Shown here: positions 1 through 8,765 of the stretch, one piece after another | How the letters are laid out: each line of letters begins with the position of its first letter | Numbering within the stretch: the stretch's first letter is position 1 | Assembly (NCBI RefSeq): GCF_008728635.1 | Contig: NZ_CP044285.1 | Location: 1,178,001-1,242,000, forward strand | Reading direction: 5' to 3' | Length of the DNA stretch: 64,000 bases | DNA from: Hymenobacter baengnokdamensis | Lineage (GTDB): Bacteria > Bacteroidota > Bacteroidia > Cytophagales > Hymenobacteraceae | The notes under the pieces: model-generated | Seen by the model: only the letters and a program-made list of their open reading frames with translations | The model's database searches: none | What the model was told of the DNA's origin: nothing | Made by a program: the position numbers and the translations under genes

Positions 1-750
1 AGCATCGACCTTATTGTGGTGGGCACCTATACGCCCCACGATACCATTTATACGGCTGCCCATGCCGTGCAGCGTGCTCTGAATATCAATGAGATACCCG
101 TAGTTAGTGTCTCATCCGCCTGCTCTTCGCTGCTCAATGCCGTTGAGATAGTAGAAGGCTATTTTGCGCTTGGCAAGGCCAGCCGGGCGCTGGTAGTAGT
201 GAGTGAGCACAATACGGCTTACAACAACGAGGAAGATACGATGGCCGGTCACCTCTGGGGCGATGGCGCGGCGGCGCTGCTTTTCAGCAAGGAGCGGCTG
301 GCTGCTACCGATTTGCGCGTGGTGCAGGTCGTGACCGGCGGGGCCGCGCCAATGGGCAAGGCCGACGAAGCCGTGACCCTCAAGCCCATTGATAAAGGCA
401 TTGTAATGCCCTACGGCCGCGACGTGTTTCAACAGGCCTGTACCTATATGGCCCGTATCACCCAGCAGCTGCTGGATGGCAATGGCCTTACCGTGAGGGA
501 GCTGGACTACCTCATTCCGCACCAGGCCAATCTGCGAATCTCGGCCAACGTGGTAAAGCAGCTTGGTCTGGACCCCGCCCGGGCAGTTAATAATATCGAG
601 CGCCTGGGCAATACCGGCTGCGCCGGCGCCGCCATCGGCCTGGCCGAGATATGGGACCAGATTCAGGAAGGTAATAAGCTTATCATCACCGTTTTCGGCG
701 GTGGCTATTCTTACGGAGCCATGCTGCTGGAAAAGCACGCCACAGCCTAA
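1..750 (+). CDS. 3-oxoacyl-ACP synthase III family protein (FabH-like), 5' end missing
   Basis: Thiolase-fold condensing enzyme of the FabH/KAS III type. These enzymes join an acyl-CoA (or acyl-ACP) to malonyl-ACP in the cytoplasm. The frame is open from base 1, so the N-terminal third lies outside the window. The catalytic Cys is in VSSACSSLL, the His in IPHQAN and the Asn in GNTGCAG, which completes the Cys-His-Asn triad. The C-terminal FGGGYSYGAMLL is the usual KAS III ending. Bacteroidota carry several FabH paralogues, some serving aryl polyene or flexirubin pathways, so the housekeeping name fabH is not assigned. The next gene, arfB, follows 41 bases downstream. Confidence 0.9.
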   Translation, partial: SIDLIVVGTYTPHDTIYTAAHAVQRALNINEIPVVSVSSACSSLLNAVEIVEGYFALGKASRALVVVSEHNTAYNNEEDTMAGHLWGDGAAALLFSKERLAATDLRVVQVVTGGAAPMGKADEAVTLKPIDKGIVMPYGRDVFQQACTYMARITQQLLDGNGLTVRELDYLIPHQANLRISANVVKQLGLDPARAVNNIERLGNTGCAGAAIGLAEIWDQIQEGNKLIITVFGGGYSYGAMLLEKHATA

Positions 751-791
751 GGCATATAGGGTTGCTTTTTATAGCCGTAAACTTGTGCCTG

Positions 792-1196
792 ATGCTTCCT
801 CCTGCCGCTGCTTTCTTACCGGAGATTACGTTTCAGACCAGTCGCGCCAGCGGGCCGGGCGGGCAGAATGTGAATAAGGTAGAGAGCCGCGTAGAGCTGC
901 GCTGGCAGCTCCAAGCCTCGCAGGTGCTCACCGAGGCCCAGAAGCAGCTCATCCTGGAAAAGCTGGCTGCGCAGCTGACTGCCGATGGCTACCTGCTGCT
1001 GGTGGCTCAGGACGACCGCAGCCAGCTGCGCAACAAGGAAATTGTCTTGACCCGCTTTCACCAGCTGCTCGAAAAAAGTTTGCACCGGCCCAAGCCCCGG
1101 CGGGCTACCCGGCCCAGTGCCGGGGCCGTGCGCCGGCGCCTGGAAGGTAAAAAAGTGCAAAGCGAAAAGAAAGCCAATCGGCGCCGGCTGGACTAA
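792..1196 (+). CDS. arfB: Alternative ribosome-rescue factor ArfB (YaeJ-type peptidyl-tRNA hydrolase)
   Basis: ArfB binds stalled ribosomes with an empty A site and hydrolyses peptidyl-tRNA. The release-factor GGQ motif is at residues 23-25 (SGPGGQNVNKVESRVEL). The C-terminal 40 residues are very basic and rich in Lys/Arg, as expected of the ArfB tail that enters the mRNA channel. An upstream in-frame TTG at 762 exists, but the ATG at 792 gives a 134-residue protein close to the family's usual 140 and keeps the GGQ near the N terminus. The protein lacks the stop-codon recognition domain of RF1/RF2, which separates it from true release factors. Confidence 0.92.
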   Translation: MLPPAAAFLPEITFQTSRASGPGGQNVNKVESRVELRWQLQASQVLTEAQKQLILEKLAAQLTADGYLLLVAQDDRSQLRNKEIVLTRFHQLLEKSLHRPKPRRATRPSAGAVRRRLEGKKVQSEKKANRRRLD

Positions 1197-1235
1197 CCGG
1201 ACTTTATCGCCTGGTATAGAAATTTACCAATAAAT

Positions 1236-1268
1236 AATCCTTGCCCTATATAGGATAGGGCAAGGATT
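1236..1268. terminator. Hairpin, likely bidirectional terminator
   Basis: A perfect 14-bp stem (arms 1236-1249 and 1255-1268) with a 5-base loop lies between convergent arfB and the response-regulator gene. No clear T-run follows, so termination is inferred from position and stem strength. The rest of 1197-1481 shows no gene. Confidence 0.5.
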
Positions 1269-1457
1269 ACGGGTGGTCGATTTTATAGCTGTAATTTTAG
1301 GGAGCAGCTAAGAGTACAGAGTAGCAGTAAGTTGTTTTCACAGTCAGAAAGAGAGCGGACTGCACGGGGCCGAAAGTCAGCCGGGTGCGTTTGATTACAA
1401 AGGTCGCCCTCGATTAGATGTAATTTAAACGTAGAAATGCCCAATTGTGAAAAACAC

Positions 1458-1474
1458 GTATTTATACGTGGCGG
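1458..1474 (+). repeat. Intergenic motif GTATTTATACGTGGCGG, copy 1
   Basis: A 17-base word that recurs, slightly changed, at 4599-4615 and 50394-50411, always outside genes. Here it overlaps the inverted repeat CACGTA-TTTA-TACGTG (1455-1470), just beyond the 3' end of the response-regulator gene. Its function is unknown. Confidence 0.4.
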
Positions 1475-1481
1475 CCGGTAG

Positions 1482-2150
1482 CTATGAGTCGAGCAGGCCG
1501 TGGCGGGCGGCGTACACTACCAGCCCCGCCGAATTAGGTGCGCTGGTTTTCTCCAGCAGCTTCTGGCGGTGGCCCTCCACGGTGCGCCGGCTGATAAAGA
1601 GCTGCTCGGCAATATCGGCGGCCGTGCAGCCCTGGCAGATAAGGCGGAGCACCTCGTGCTCACGGGTGGTAAGCTGCACCAGGTCGGGCAGCCTGGGAGT
1701 AGGGGTGCGCTCGGGGTGCTGCACGCCCCGGATAAGCGCGCGCGAGATGCGCGGCGTAAAGTGGAAGCCCGTGGTAAGCACTTCCTCGATAGTAAGCCGC
1801 AGCTGCTCCTGGTCCACGTCTTTGGGCAGGTAGCTGCGGGCTCCTACCTTCATCATCTGGGTAATGTATTTGTCGGCCGAAAACATCGATAGTACGATTA
1901 TTCTCAGGTCGGGAAACTCCTGCAGCAGTTGGCGGGCCGCTTCGGGGCCATCAATGTTGGGCATCTGCAGGTCGAGCAGCAGCACATCGGGCAGCCGCTG
2001 GCGGCAGGTGGCCAGCAGCTCCGGAAGCTCCGAAGCTTCCGTAACCGACGCTACGTAGGGCAAGGCCTGCAAAATATAGCGCATACCCTGCCGAAAAAGC
2101 TGGTGGTCGTCGAGCAGGGCAATGTGGACGGGAGAAGTAGGTGTTGGCAT
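1482..2150 (-). CDS. NarL/FixJ-type response regulator
   Basis: Two-component transcription regulator. The N-terminal receiver domain has the acidic pair LLDDH at residues 14-15, the phospho-acceptor Asp60 in LLLDLQMP and the conserved Lys in YLPKD. The C-terminal LuxR-type helix-turn-helix reads LTTREHEVLRLICQGCTAADIAEQLFISRRTVEGHRQKL. The ATG at 2150 is preferred: it starts 20 bases after the kinase stop and gives the usual distance to the acidic pair. A start at 2180 would add ten residues and overlap the kinase gene by 8 bases. Its partner is the histidine kinase directly upstream. The target genes cannot be told from sequence. Confidence 0.93.
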   Translation of the reverse strand: MPTPTSPVHIALLDDHQLFRQGMRYILQALPYVASVTEASELPELLATCRQRLPDVLLLDLQMPNIDGPEAARQLLQEFPDLRIIVLSMFSADKYITQMMKVGARSYLPKDVDQEQLRLTIEEVLTTGFHFTPRISRALIRGVQHPERTPTPRLPDLVQLTTREHEVLRLICQGCTAADIAEQLFISRRTVEGHRQKLLEKTSAPNSAGLVVYAARHGLLDS

Positions 2151-2172
2151 AGCAGGGTTGGAAAAGGATAGT

Positions 2173-2985
2173 TCAGGCAAAGGAAGTGTTTTCTATTTCA
2201 ACCAGCGTACGGGTACCCTCGCCGGGGGCCGAATGCTGCTTTAAGCGGGCGTGCAGCATCTGCACCCGCACTTCGATACTACGCAGGCCGGCTCCGCCGG
2301 AAGCCGGACGGCTGGCTTCCAGCGCCCCTATATCGAAGCCACAGCCATCGTCTTCTACCGTAAGCGAAACCCGGGTGCCGCATTGCTGCAGCTGCACCCG
2401 GACCAGGGTAGCGCCCTGGGCATGCTTCTGGGCATTGTGAAGCAGCTCCTGGCAAATACGGTACAGGGCCAGTTCCTGAGCCAGCGCCAGCGGCTGCCGG
2501 TAGTCGATGACCAATGCTACCTCCAGGGTGCTGGTTTCGTTGCACACGTCGGCCAGGTGCTGCAACGCTTCGGCCAGGCCAAAGCGGTCGAGCACAGCCG
2601 GATAAAGACTGTGCGAAAGGCCCCGCACGTCGTGGACCGCGTTGGCCAGTATGTCCTTCACCATGCCCGTCAGGTTGGTCGCCTCTTCGGCTGCCACGGT
2701 GCTTTCGAGCCGGCCCAGCAGCAGCTTGGCGGTGGCCAGCGTAGAGCCGATTCCATCGTGCAGGTCGCGGCCAATGCGCTCCCGCTCGTGTTCCTGGGCC
2801 GCAATAACGGCCCCTAGCAGGTCCTGCTGATAGTCCGCTTCGGCCTGTTGCAGGCGCAGCTGCTGTTGCAGCAGGCGCTTTTGATAAACCACCAGAAATA
2901 CCACCAGCGCCACCCCCGCCAGCAGCATAAACCCAATGCCGATAAAAAGCAGCGAAGCAAAGCTCACTTCTGCGGGCGTATCCAT
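2173..2985 (-). CDS. Sensor histidine kinase, HisKA_3/NarX-type
   Basis: Kinase partner of the response regulator encoded just downstream. One transmembrane helix (residues about 10-34) is followed by a Gln-rich coiled segment and the HisKA_3 box ERIGRDLHDGIGSTLA with phospho-acceptor His76. The HATPase_c domain has the N box (LLHNAQKHA), G1 box (DDGCGFD) and G2 region (GGAGLRSIEVRV). There is no extracellular sensor domain, so sensing probably depends on the membrane or on the polytopic protein encoded upstream. The start at 2985 overlaps that upstream gene by 22 bases, which suggests translational coupling. A longer frame from 3042 is less likely. Confidence 0.92.
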   Translation of the reverse strand: MDTPAEVSFASLLFIGIGFMLLAGVALVVFLVVYQKRLLQQQLRLQQAEADYQQDLLGAVIAAQEHERERIGRDLHDGIGSTLATAKLLLGRLESTVAAEEATNLTGMVKDILANAVHDVRGLSHSLYPAVLDRFGLAEALQHLADVCNETSTLEVALVIDYRQPLALAQELALYRICQELLHNAQKHAQGATLVRVQLQQCGTRVSLTVEDDGCGFDIGALEASRPASGGAGLRSIEVRVQMLHARLKQHSAPGEGTRTLVEIENTSFA

Positions 2986-3626
2986 AGAGCCAGGCTGTAG
3001 CAGGAGTGGAGTACGATGGTGAGCAAAATCTCTACCGCCCACACGTTTCGGTTAAATGCGGCCGAGTAATGACGCAGTAAGTAGTTACTGAACAAGGCAA
3101 TTTGCAGGTAACCCAGAAAATAGATTACCAGTCCGGTCGACACCCAGAACATGGGCTCCTGCTCCAGGTGTCGCACGCGCAGCTCGCTCATCAGCTTCCA
3201 GAAATACCCGCCCACCATGCCCAGCACCAGCAGCGACTGCACTACCTGCTGCCCTGGCCGAAACCAATGCAGGCTGGGCCCCAGCAGGCTGTCGAAGCCA
3301 ACGTAGACGATAAACGCGCCTACTACCCCCGGCATAACCCGCGAAAAGGTAGCCGACCGTATCGTGCGCATATACAGCAGGGCCAGCAGTACCAGCTCGC
3401 CCACCGTATAGATGGGCATCAGAAACAGGTTGTTGTGCTGCACCAGCATCAGCCAAAAGCCCAGTAGCTCCAATGGCAGCTCGAAGATGGTGAGCGCGGC
3501 CAGATAGCGCAGGCTATTGGGCAACTGCTGAAAGCGCACAATTCCACTAAATCCGGCCACCAGAATGGCTGCTATCGACACGGACGAAAGCGGAGACAAG
3601 GAAATGGCGCTTAGAATATCAGCCAT
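2964..3626 (-). CDS. Polytopic membrane protein, possible sensory partner of the kinase
   Basis: 220 residues with about seven hydrophobic segments and short loops, no signal peptide and no catalytic motif that I recognise. Segments include LAALTIFELPLELLGFWLML, MPIYTVGELVLLALLYM, VVGAFIVYVGF, SLLVLGMVGGYFW and the C-terminal VEILLTIVLHSCYSLALWI. The gene overlaps the histidine kinase gene by 22 bases and is first in a three-gene unit with the kinase and the regulator. Because the kinase has one membrane helix and no sensor domain, I infer that this protein supplies membrane sensing. That is inference from gene order only. Confidence 0.8.
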   Translation of the reverse strand: MADILSAISLSPLSSVSIAAILVAGFSGIVRFQQLPNSLRYLAALTIFELPLELLGFWLMLVQHNNLFLMPIYTVGELVLLALLYMRTIRSATFSRVMPGVVGAFIVYVGFDSLLGPSLHWFRPGQQVVQSLLVLGMVGGYFWKLMSELRVRHLEQEPMFWVSTGLVIYFLGYLQIALFSNYLLRHYSAAFNRNVWAVEILLTIVLHSCYSLALWIRPQK

Positions 3627-3668
3627 AAAAATCAGTGGGGCTGCTGGATGCCTGCCTGCGGTAACTGC

Positions 3669-4367
3669 TTAGCCGCCGGGCGGGAAAGGATGCGATAAGT
3701 CAAAGAAAGGCTCGTCGCTGGGGTCGTCCTGCACCCGCGCCGCGGTCTGCGTGGTTTTGTAAATGCGGATTACCAGTCCGAACGTTTGCCTGAGCTCGGT
3801 GCCCGAAGCCGGGTAGTGCTCGTGCAGGCCAAAGCCGATGTGCATTTCCTTGTTGTCATAGGTCCGCGCCGCAAACAGCGGGTCCATAAAGTCGGCAATG
3901 TCGAAGCTGTAGCCTTCCATGGGGCCGTAGCTGCTGGCAAACATGGCGGGCGTTACCTGCTTGGCAGCCGTCCAGTTTTGCAGCCAGGCCTTCACCAGGT
4001 CGTGCGGAATCTGGTCGTTGAACGGGGGCTGGTCACTGCCGGTCTGGTTATCAGCCAGATAATAAGCCGAAATACGGCCATTCAGGGCATCGGTGGCATA
4101 AAGGGCCAGAGTAAAATGGCTCTGCTTCAGGTCTGCGTCGGGCTTGAGCAGGAACTGCGCTTTAACACTCCGTGCCCCGACCGTCGACAGCAGCCACACA
4201 ATAGTCTGGAGCGAAAACTTAACATAAGTCAGGCGGGCCTGGCCGGTGCGCTGGAATATTTCGGGTAGGTTGTGCCCACTGCTGATGGCTTCGCTCCAGG
4301 CGGCCGAATAAGCATTAAATTCCTGCTGGGTGATGAAGGTGCCGGGAGGTGGGTTTTGCGGGTTCAT
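3669..4367 (-). CDS. Protein of unknown function
   Basis: 232 residues, soluble, no signal peptide or membrane segment. I do not recognise the family. The N terminus is Pro-rich (MNPQNPPPGTFITQQEFN). The middle is a mixed alpha/beta stretch with several aromatic motifs (GPMEGYSFDIADFMDPLFAART, MHIGFGLHEHYP), and the C terminus is acidic and Pro-rich. It lies 42 bases upstream of the three-gene sensor unit on the same strand, so it could share a transcript. The frame is well populated with host-like codons, which supports a real gene. Confidence 0.75.
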   Translation of the reverse strand: MNPQNPPPGTFITQQEFNAYSAAWSEAISSGHNLPEIFQRTGQARLTYVKFSLQTIVWLLSTVGARSVKAQFLLKPDADLKQSHFTLALYATDALNGRISAYYLADNQTGSDQPPFNDQIPHDLVKAWLQNWTAAKQVTPAMFASSYGPMEGYSFDIADFMDPLFAARTYDNKEMHIGFGLHEHYPASGTELRQTFGLVIRIYKTTQTAARVQDDPSDEPFFDLSHPFPPGG

Positions 4368-4461
4368 GGAGAAAAGCTAAAAGGGAGTAGGAAAAGAATA
4401 GAAAAGCCGTCAGCTACTGGCCGGAAATGTACATAAGCTCCTGCGGGCTTGGTGCTGGCAG

Positions 4462-4500
4462 GCTAAAAAAGCCCCTACGCATGCTGCATAGGGGCTTTCC
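4462..4500 (-). terminator. Intrinsic terminator of mgtE
   Basis: A 10-bp stem (arms 4468-4477 and 4489-4498) around a GCATGC-containing loop is followed, on the minus strand, by six Ts. It lies about 125 bases past the mgtE stop and upstream of the unknown gene at 3669-4367. Nothing else is seen in the 257-base gap except the motif at 4599-4615. Confidence 0.65.
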
Positions 4501-4598
4501 GTATAGCCTTCTACCAATAAAAGCCGCAGTTTGTAGCCGCAAAGAGACTACCTGCACGGCGCGTCCTTTAGCGTATAAGTACGCGGTTTTTAAAACAG

Positions 4599-4615
4599 GT
4601 ATTTCTACGTAGCGG
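4599..4615 (+). repeat. Intergenic motif GTATTTCTACGTAGCGG, copy 2
   Basis: Second occurrence of the 17-base word seen at 1458-1474 (two differences). It lies ten bases past the mgtE stop. A related sequence, CGTATAAGTACGCGG, sits nearby at 4572-4586. Confidence 0.4.
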
Positions 4616-4624
4616 CGCGGCGCG

Positions 4625-6007
<1,383 letters not shown>

Positions 6008-6154
6008 AGGCAGGGCTGAAAAATCGAATGAAGGGCTGGGCGGGTCGTTGTTTCGCTAGGCAAGAGGGGGTGGCCGGGCAAAATTACGCCCGAACCGGCG
6101 CTGTGCTGGCAGCCCGACCGGCATTTTTGGCGTACTTCGCTGCTGTATCTGCTT

Positions 6155-6985
6155 TTGTTTGCTGTTTTGACTCCCGCTGCTCCCTTGCCTGCCCCTGCCA
6201 CTACGCCCCAGGGCACTATTGTCGTGCTGGGTGGCGGCTACGACGACCCCACGCTGGCGCTGCTGGCCGGGCTGCTGCCCACCCGCACGGCGGCTATCGA
6301 AATCCTTACCACCGCTACCGTAGAAAAGCCGGCCCGCACGCACGCGGCCTATGCCAGGGTGCTGGCCGAGCTGGGCTGCCCCCAGGCCGGCCACCTGCAG
6401 GTCGACGAAGACCATCCTGCCGATGCGCCGGCCACCCTGGCTCGTCTGCGCGCCGCGGCACTTGTATTTGTGACGGGCGGCGACCAGGAGCGCCTGACGG
6501 AGCTGCTGCTCGGCACCGAGTTTTTAGCGGTGCTGCGCCAGCGCTGCCGGCACGAGGCGGGCTTCATTCTGGCGGGTACCAGCGCGGGCGCCTCCGCGCT
6601 GGGGGCGCATATGATTGTAGGCGGCCGGGGCTGGCGCAGCCTGCTGGCGGGGGGCATAGAAGTGATTCCGGCCCTGGCTATTTTGCCCGGTTTGCTGATT
6701 GACCAGCACTTTGTTGAGCGGGCGCGCTACCCGCGCCTGCTGCACGCCGTGCTGGCCCACCCGCAGCTGCTGGGCCTGGGCCTGAGCGAGGAGACCGGCA
6801 TAATCTTCCGGCCCGGCCAGCCGCCCGAAGTGTTTGGTGATGAGGTAGTAGTGCTCGTCGATGGGCGGCATCTCACGGCCACCAACTATCACGGCCGCCC
6901 ACCGGGCCAGCCCATTGGCGGCCAGGGTTTTCAGGTTAGCCTGCTGGTTGCCGGCGACACTATTGCGCTGAATAGCAACCAGTGA
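6155..6985 (+). CDS. Cyanophycinase-like peptidase (S51 family)
   Basis: Serine peptidase of the cyanophycinase/peptidase E type, which cleaves beta-linked Asp-Arg polymers or related isopeptides. Visible motifs are GTIVVLGGGYDDP near the start, FVTGGDQERLTELL, and the nucleophile elbow ILAGTSAGASALG with the catalytic Ser. The only standard start in frame is a TTG at 6155. The frame is open upstream to 6032 and reads RHFWRTSLLYLLLFAVLTPAAP, which resembles a signal peptide, but it offers no ATG, GTG or other TTG. The start is therefore unsettled, and the protein may be exported. No cyanophycin synthetase gene is present in the window. Confidence 0.82.
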   Translation: MFAVLTPAAPLPAPATTPQGTIVVLGGGYDDPTLALLAGLLPTRTAAIEILTTATVEKPARTHAAYARVLAELGCPQAGHLQVDEDHPADAPATLARLRAAALVFVTGGDQERLTELLLGTEFLAVLRQRCRHEAGFILAGTSAGASALGAHMIVGGRGWRSLLAGGIEVIPALAILPGLLIDQHFVERARYPRLLHAVLAHPQLLGLGLSEETGIIFRPGQPPEVFGDEVVVLVDGRHLTATNYHGRPPGQPIGGQGFQVSLLVAGDTIALNSNQ

Positions 6986-7085
6986 AGAGTAAGTCACTGC
7001 CCCTTTCGCGGCCGCCCGGCTCTGGCTCCGCCCGGTGAATACGTTCGGGTTGCGTGCTGCCCTGCCCCAGGGCACCAAAAACCAA

Positions 7086-7093
7086 TACTTTTG
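7086..7093 (+). promoter_or_regulatory. -7 box TACTTTTG of the MORN-like lipoprotein gene
   Basis: Exact match to the Bacteroidota -7 consensus TAnnTTTG, 29 bases before the ATG at 7123. No clear -33 TTTG is seen at the expected distance. Confidence 0.5.
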
Positions 7094-7122
7094 CGTTGGA
7101 CTGCCGGATAAACTTGTATTCC

Positions 7123-8244
7123 ATGTATTTGCTTTTTTCTCGCTTCTGGCTGCTCGGCCTGCTGGGTCTGCTCGTGGTGGCCTGCACCCGCAAAACGGTG
7201 TCGTTCAACTCGCGGCCCGGCGATGACAGCGTGAGGGCGCTCATCGCCCCCGGCGACACCCTCACTACTACCACCCGCAAGGGAGCGCCCAAGCTGAGCA
7301 TTGCGGGTAAGAAAGCCGTGCTGACCAAAGCTGAAGAAAAAGCGGCCAAGGATGCCGAAAAAGCAACTCAGCGCAAAAAGCCCATCAAGAAGAAAATATT
7401 CCTGGGCGAGCGTATCAAGAAAGCCTATGTGAAGTCGGGTCCAAAGGGGCGCAACCAGATTATCGAGATTTTCTACTTTCTCAAAACCTTCAAGCAGCCC
7501 GACCCGATGGCGCCGGCGCGCTACTACTATAGCGCCAAAAAGCACCGCATCTTTAAAGCAGTTGGCGAACTGAACCCCGCCACCGACAAAGTGCTGCACG
7601 GCCCATACAAGAAAATGCAGAACAACAAGGTGCTCGAAACCGGCTACTTTGCCAACGGCACCCGCCACCTGCGCTGGGAAAAATTTGATAGCAAAGGCAA
7701 TCTGCTGGCCAAAACCCACTACGAGATGGGCTTTCCGCGCGATGCTAACATCAGCTACTACGACGCCGGCAATACCATGCTCAAGGAGGTAGTGCCTTAC
7801 GTAAATGGCAAGCTGGAAGGTGATTACGTAAAATATCGCAACGACGGCCAGCGCGAGTGGACCGGCCAGTTTGAGAATGGCCGCCGGGTAGGGGAGTGGA
7901 CCAATTACTGGGACTACAAGAACTACCGGCACTACGTGTACCAGTACGGGGATTCGGGCTACGAGCCCGAAGTAGAAGAGCCCGAGCTGATTCGGGAATA
8001 CAGCCACGGCGGCTCGGTTATCTACGACAAGGAAAAAAATATCGATAAGCGCAACGAGGCCGACCCCGACGCTACCCCTGCCAAAGACCCCCGCCGCCCC
8101 GGCAGCCGCGGCGTACCCGCGCCCCGCCCGCCCGTGCGCAAAACCCAGGACCGCCGCCCCGGCTACCACCCGGCGGCCACGCCGCCGCCCGTTTCGCCCA
8201 CGCCGCCCGGCTCGGCCGCCCCAGCCGGCACAACCACGCCCTGA
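7123..8244 (+). CDS. MORN-repeat-like (YwqK-type) lipoprotein
   Basis: Lipoprotein of 373 residues. The signal peptide MYLLFSRFWLLGLLGLLVVAC ends in a lipobox (VVAC). A Lys-rich linker follows, then tandem MORN-type units of the YwqK kind: HGPYKKMQNNKVLETGYFANG, LRWEKFDSKGNLLAK, EGDYVKYRNDGQREWTGQF and NGRRVGEWTNYWD. The last 60 residues are Pro/Arg-rich and disordered. Such repeats form stacked beta hairpins; the molecular role is unknown. The ATG at 7123 is chosen because the signal peptide begins there and a -7 box sits just upstream. The gene converges on yraN with 15 bases between them. Confidence 0.82.
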   Translation: MYLLFSRFWLLGLLGLLVVACTRKTVSFNSRPGDDSVRALIAPGDTLTTTTRKGAPKLSIAGKKAVLTKAEEKAAKDAEKATQRKKPIKKKIFLGERIKKAYVKSGPKGRNQIIEIFYFLKTFKQPDPMAPARYYYSAKKHRIFKAVGELNPATDKVLHGPYKKMQNNKVLETGYFANGTRHLRWEKFDSKGNLLAKTHYEMGFPRDANISYYDAGNTMLKEVVPYVNGKLEGDYVKYRNDGQREWTGQFENGRRVGEWTNYWDYKNYRHYVYQYGDSGYEPEVEEPELIREYSHGGSVIYDKEKNIDKRNEADPDATPAKDPRRPGSRGVPAPRPPVRKTQDRRPGYHPAATPPPVSPTPPGSAAPAGTTTP

Positions 8245-8259
8245 TGCGCACCGCGCAAG

Positions 8260-8619
8260 CTAGTAAAAAGCGTCCTCAAACAGCTCGATTCGGAAGCCGC
8301 TGCGCAGCGGCGTGAGGGCCAGAATATCGAAGCGAATATCTCCCGGCCAGCTCAGCTCTTCCTGCAAGTGCGTGGCCGCCAGGCGAAACAGCTCTTTCTT
8401 GCGCGCCGATACGAAGGTTTCGGGTGAGCCGTACTGCCCGCCCGAACGGGTTTTTACCTCTACAAATACCAGGAGCGCCGTGCCCTGGCGCACTATCAGG
8501 TCTACTTCGGCCCGGCTATGCCGGTAGCCTTGCGCAATTACTTCGTAGCCGGCCCCCCGGTAAAACTCGGCCGCCGCCGCCTCCCCGGCCTGCCCCAGCA
8601 CCTGCGCAGCAGTCGACAT
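8260..8619 (-). CDS. YraN/UPF0102 family putative endonuclease
   Basis: Small protein of 119 residues with the UPF0102 layout, related to Holliday-junction resolvase-like nucleases. Visible motifs are GEAAAAEFYRGAGYEVIAQGYR at the N terminus and the nuclease core AEVDLIVRQGTALLVFVEVKTRS (the E...D...EVK arrangement of the PD-(D/E)XK fold), then a C-terminal strand FDILAL. The ATG at 8619 is preferred over a GTG at 8625. Activity of this family is poorly documented, so the nuclease role is inferred from fold motifs. Confidence 0.9.
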   Translation of the reverse strand: MSTAAQVLGQAGEAAAAEFYRGAGYEVIAQGYRHSRAEVDLIVRQGTALLVFVEVKTRSGGQYGSPETFVSARKKELFRLAATHLQEELSWPGDIRFDILALTPLRSGFRIELFEDAFY

Positions 8620-8724
8620 AAGCACTTGATTAGCTATATAGTGAAGGCGTCCTAGGCGCGAGTGCAGGTACTAAGTACAGTCCCGGTTCAATCTGGTGCG
8701 TAAGTTAAACTAGTTGGCGCGAAG

Positions 8725-8732
8725 TAACTTTG
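8725..8732 (+). promoter_or_regulatory. -7 box TAACTTTG upstream of lipB
   Basis: Exact TAnnTTTG match, 33 bases before the lipB ATG, in the 146-base gap between divergent yraN and lipB. The -33 element is not obvious. Confidence 0.5.
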
Positions 8733-8765
8733 CCCCGCTAAATGATGCTTATTCGTCGTTGAATT

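Noticed and set aside
112..738. 208-codon minus-strand frame opposite the FabH-like gene
   Set aside because: Antisense shadow of a gene with a complete Cys-His-Asn triad; no domain recognised in it.
762..791. TTG start at 762 for arfB
   Set aside because: It would add ten hydrophobic residues before the conserved N terminus; the ATG at 792 matches family length.
6008..6154. Magnesium riboswitch (M-box) upstream of mgtE
   Set aside because: The gap is short, partly occupied by the divergent gene, and shows none of the conserved M-box stretches I could recognise.
6994..8169. 391-codon minus-strand frame opposite the MORN-like lipoprotein gene
   Set aside because: The plus strand has a signal peptide, lipobox and repeats. 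The antisense frame is Val/Ala/Gly/His-rich with no family pattern, as expected in GC-rich DNA.
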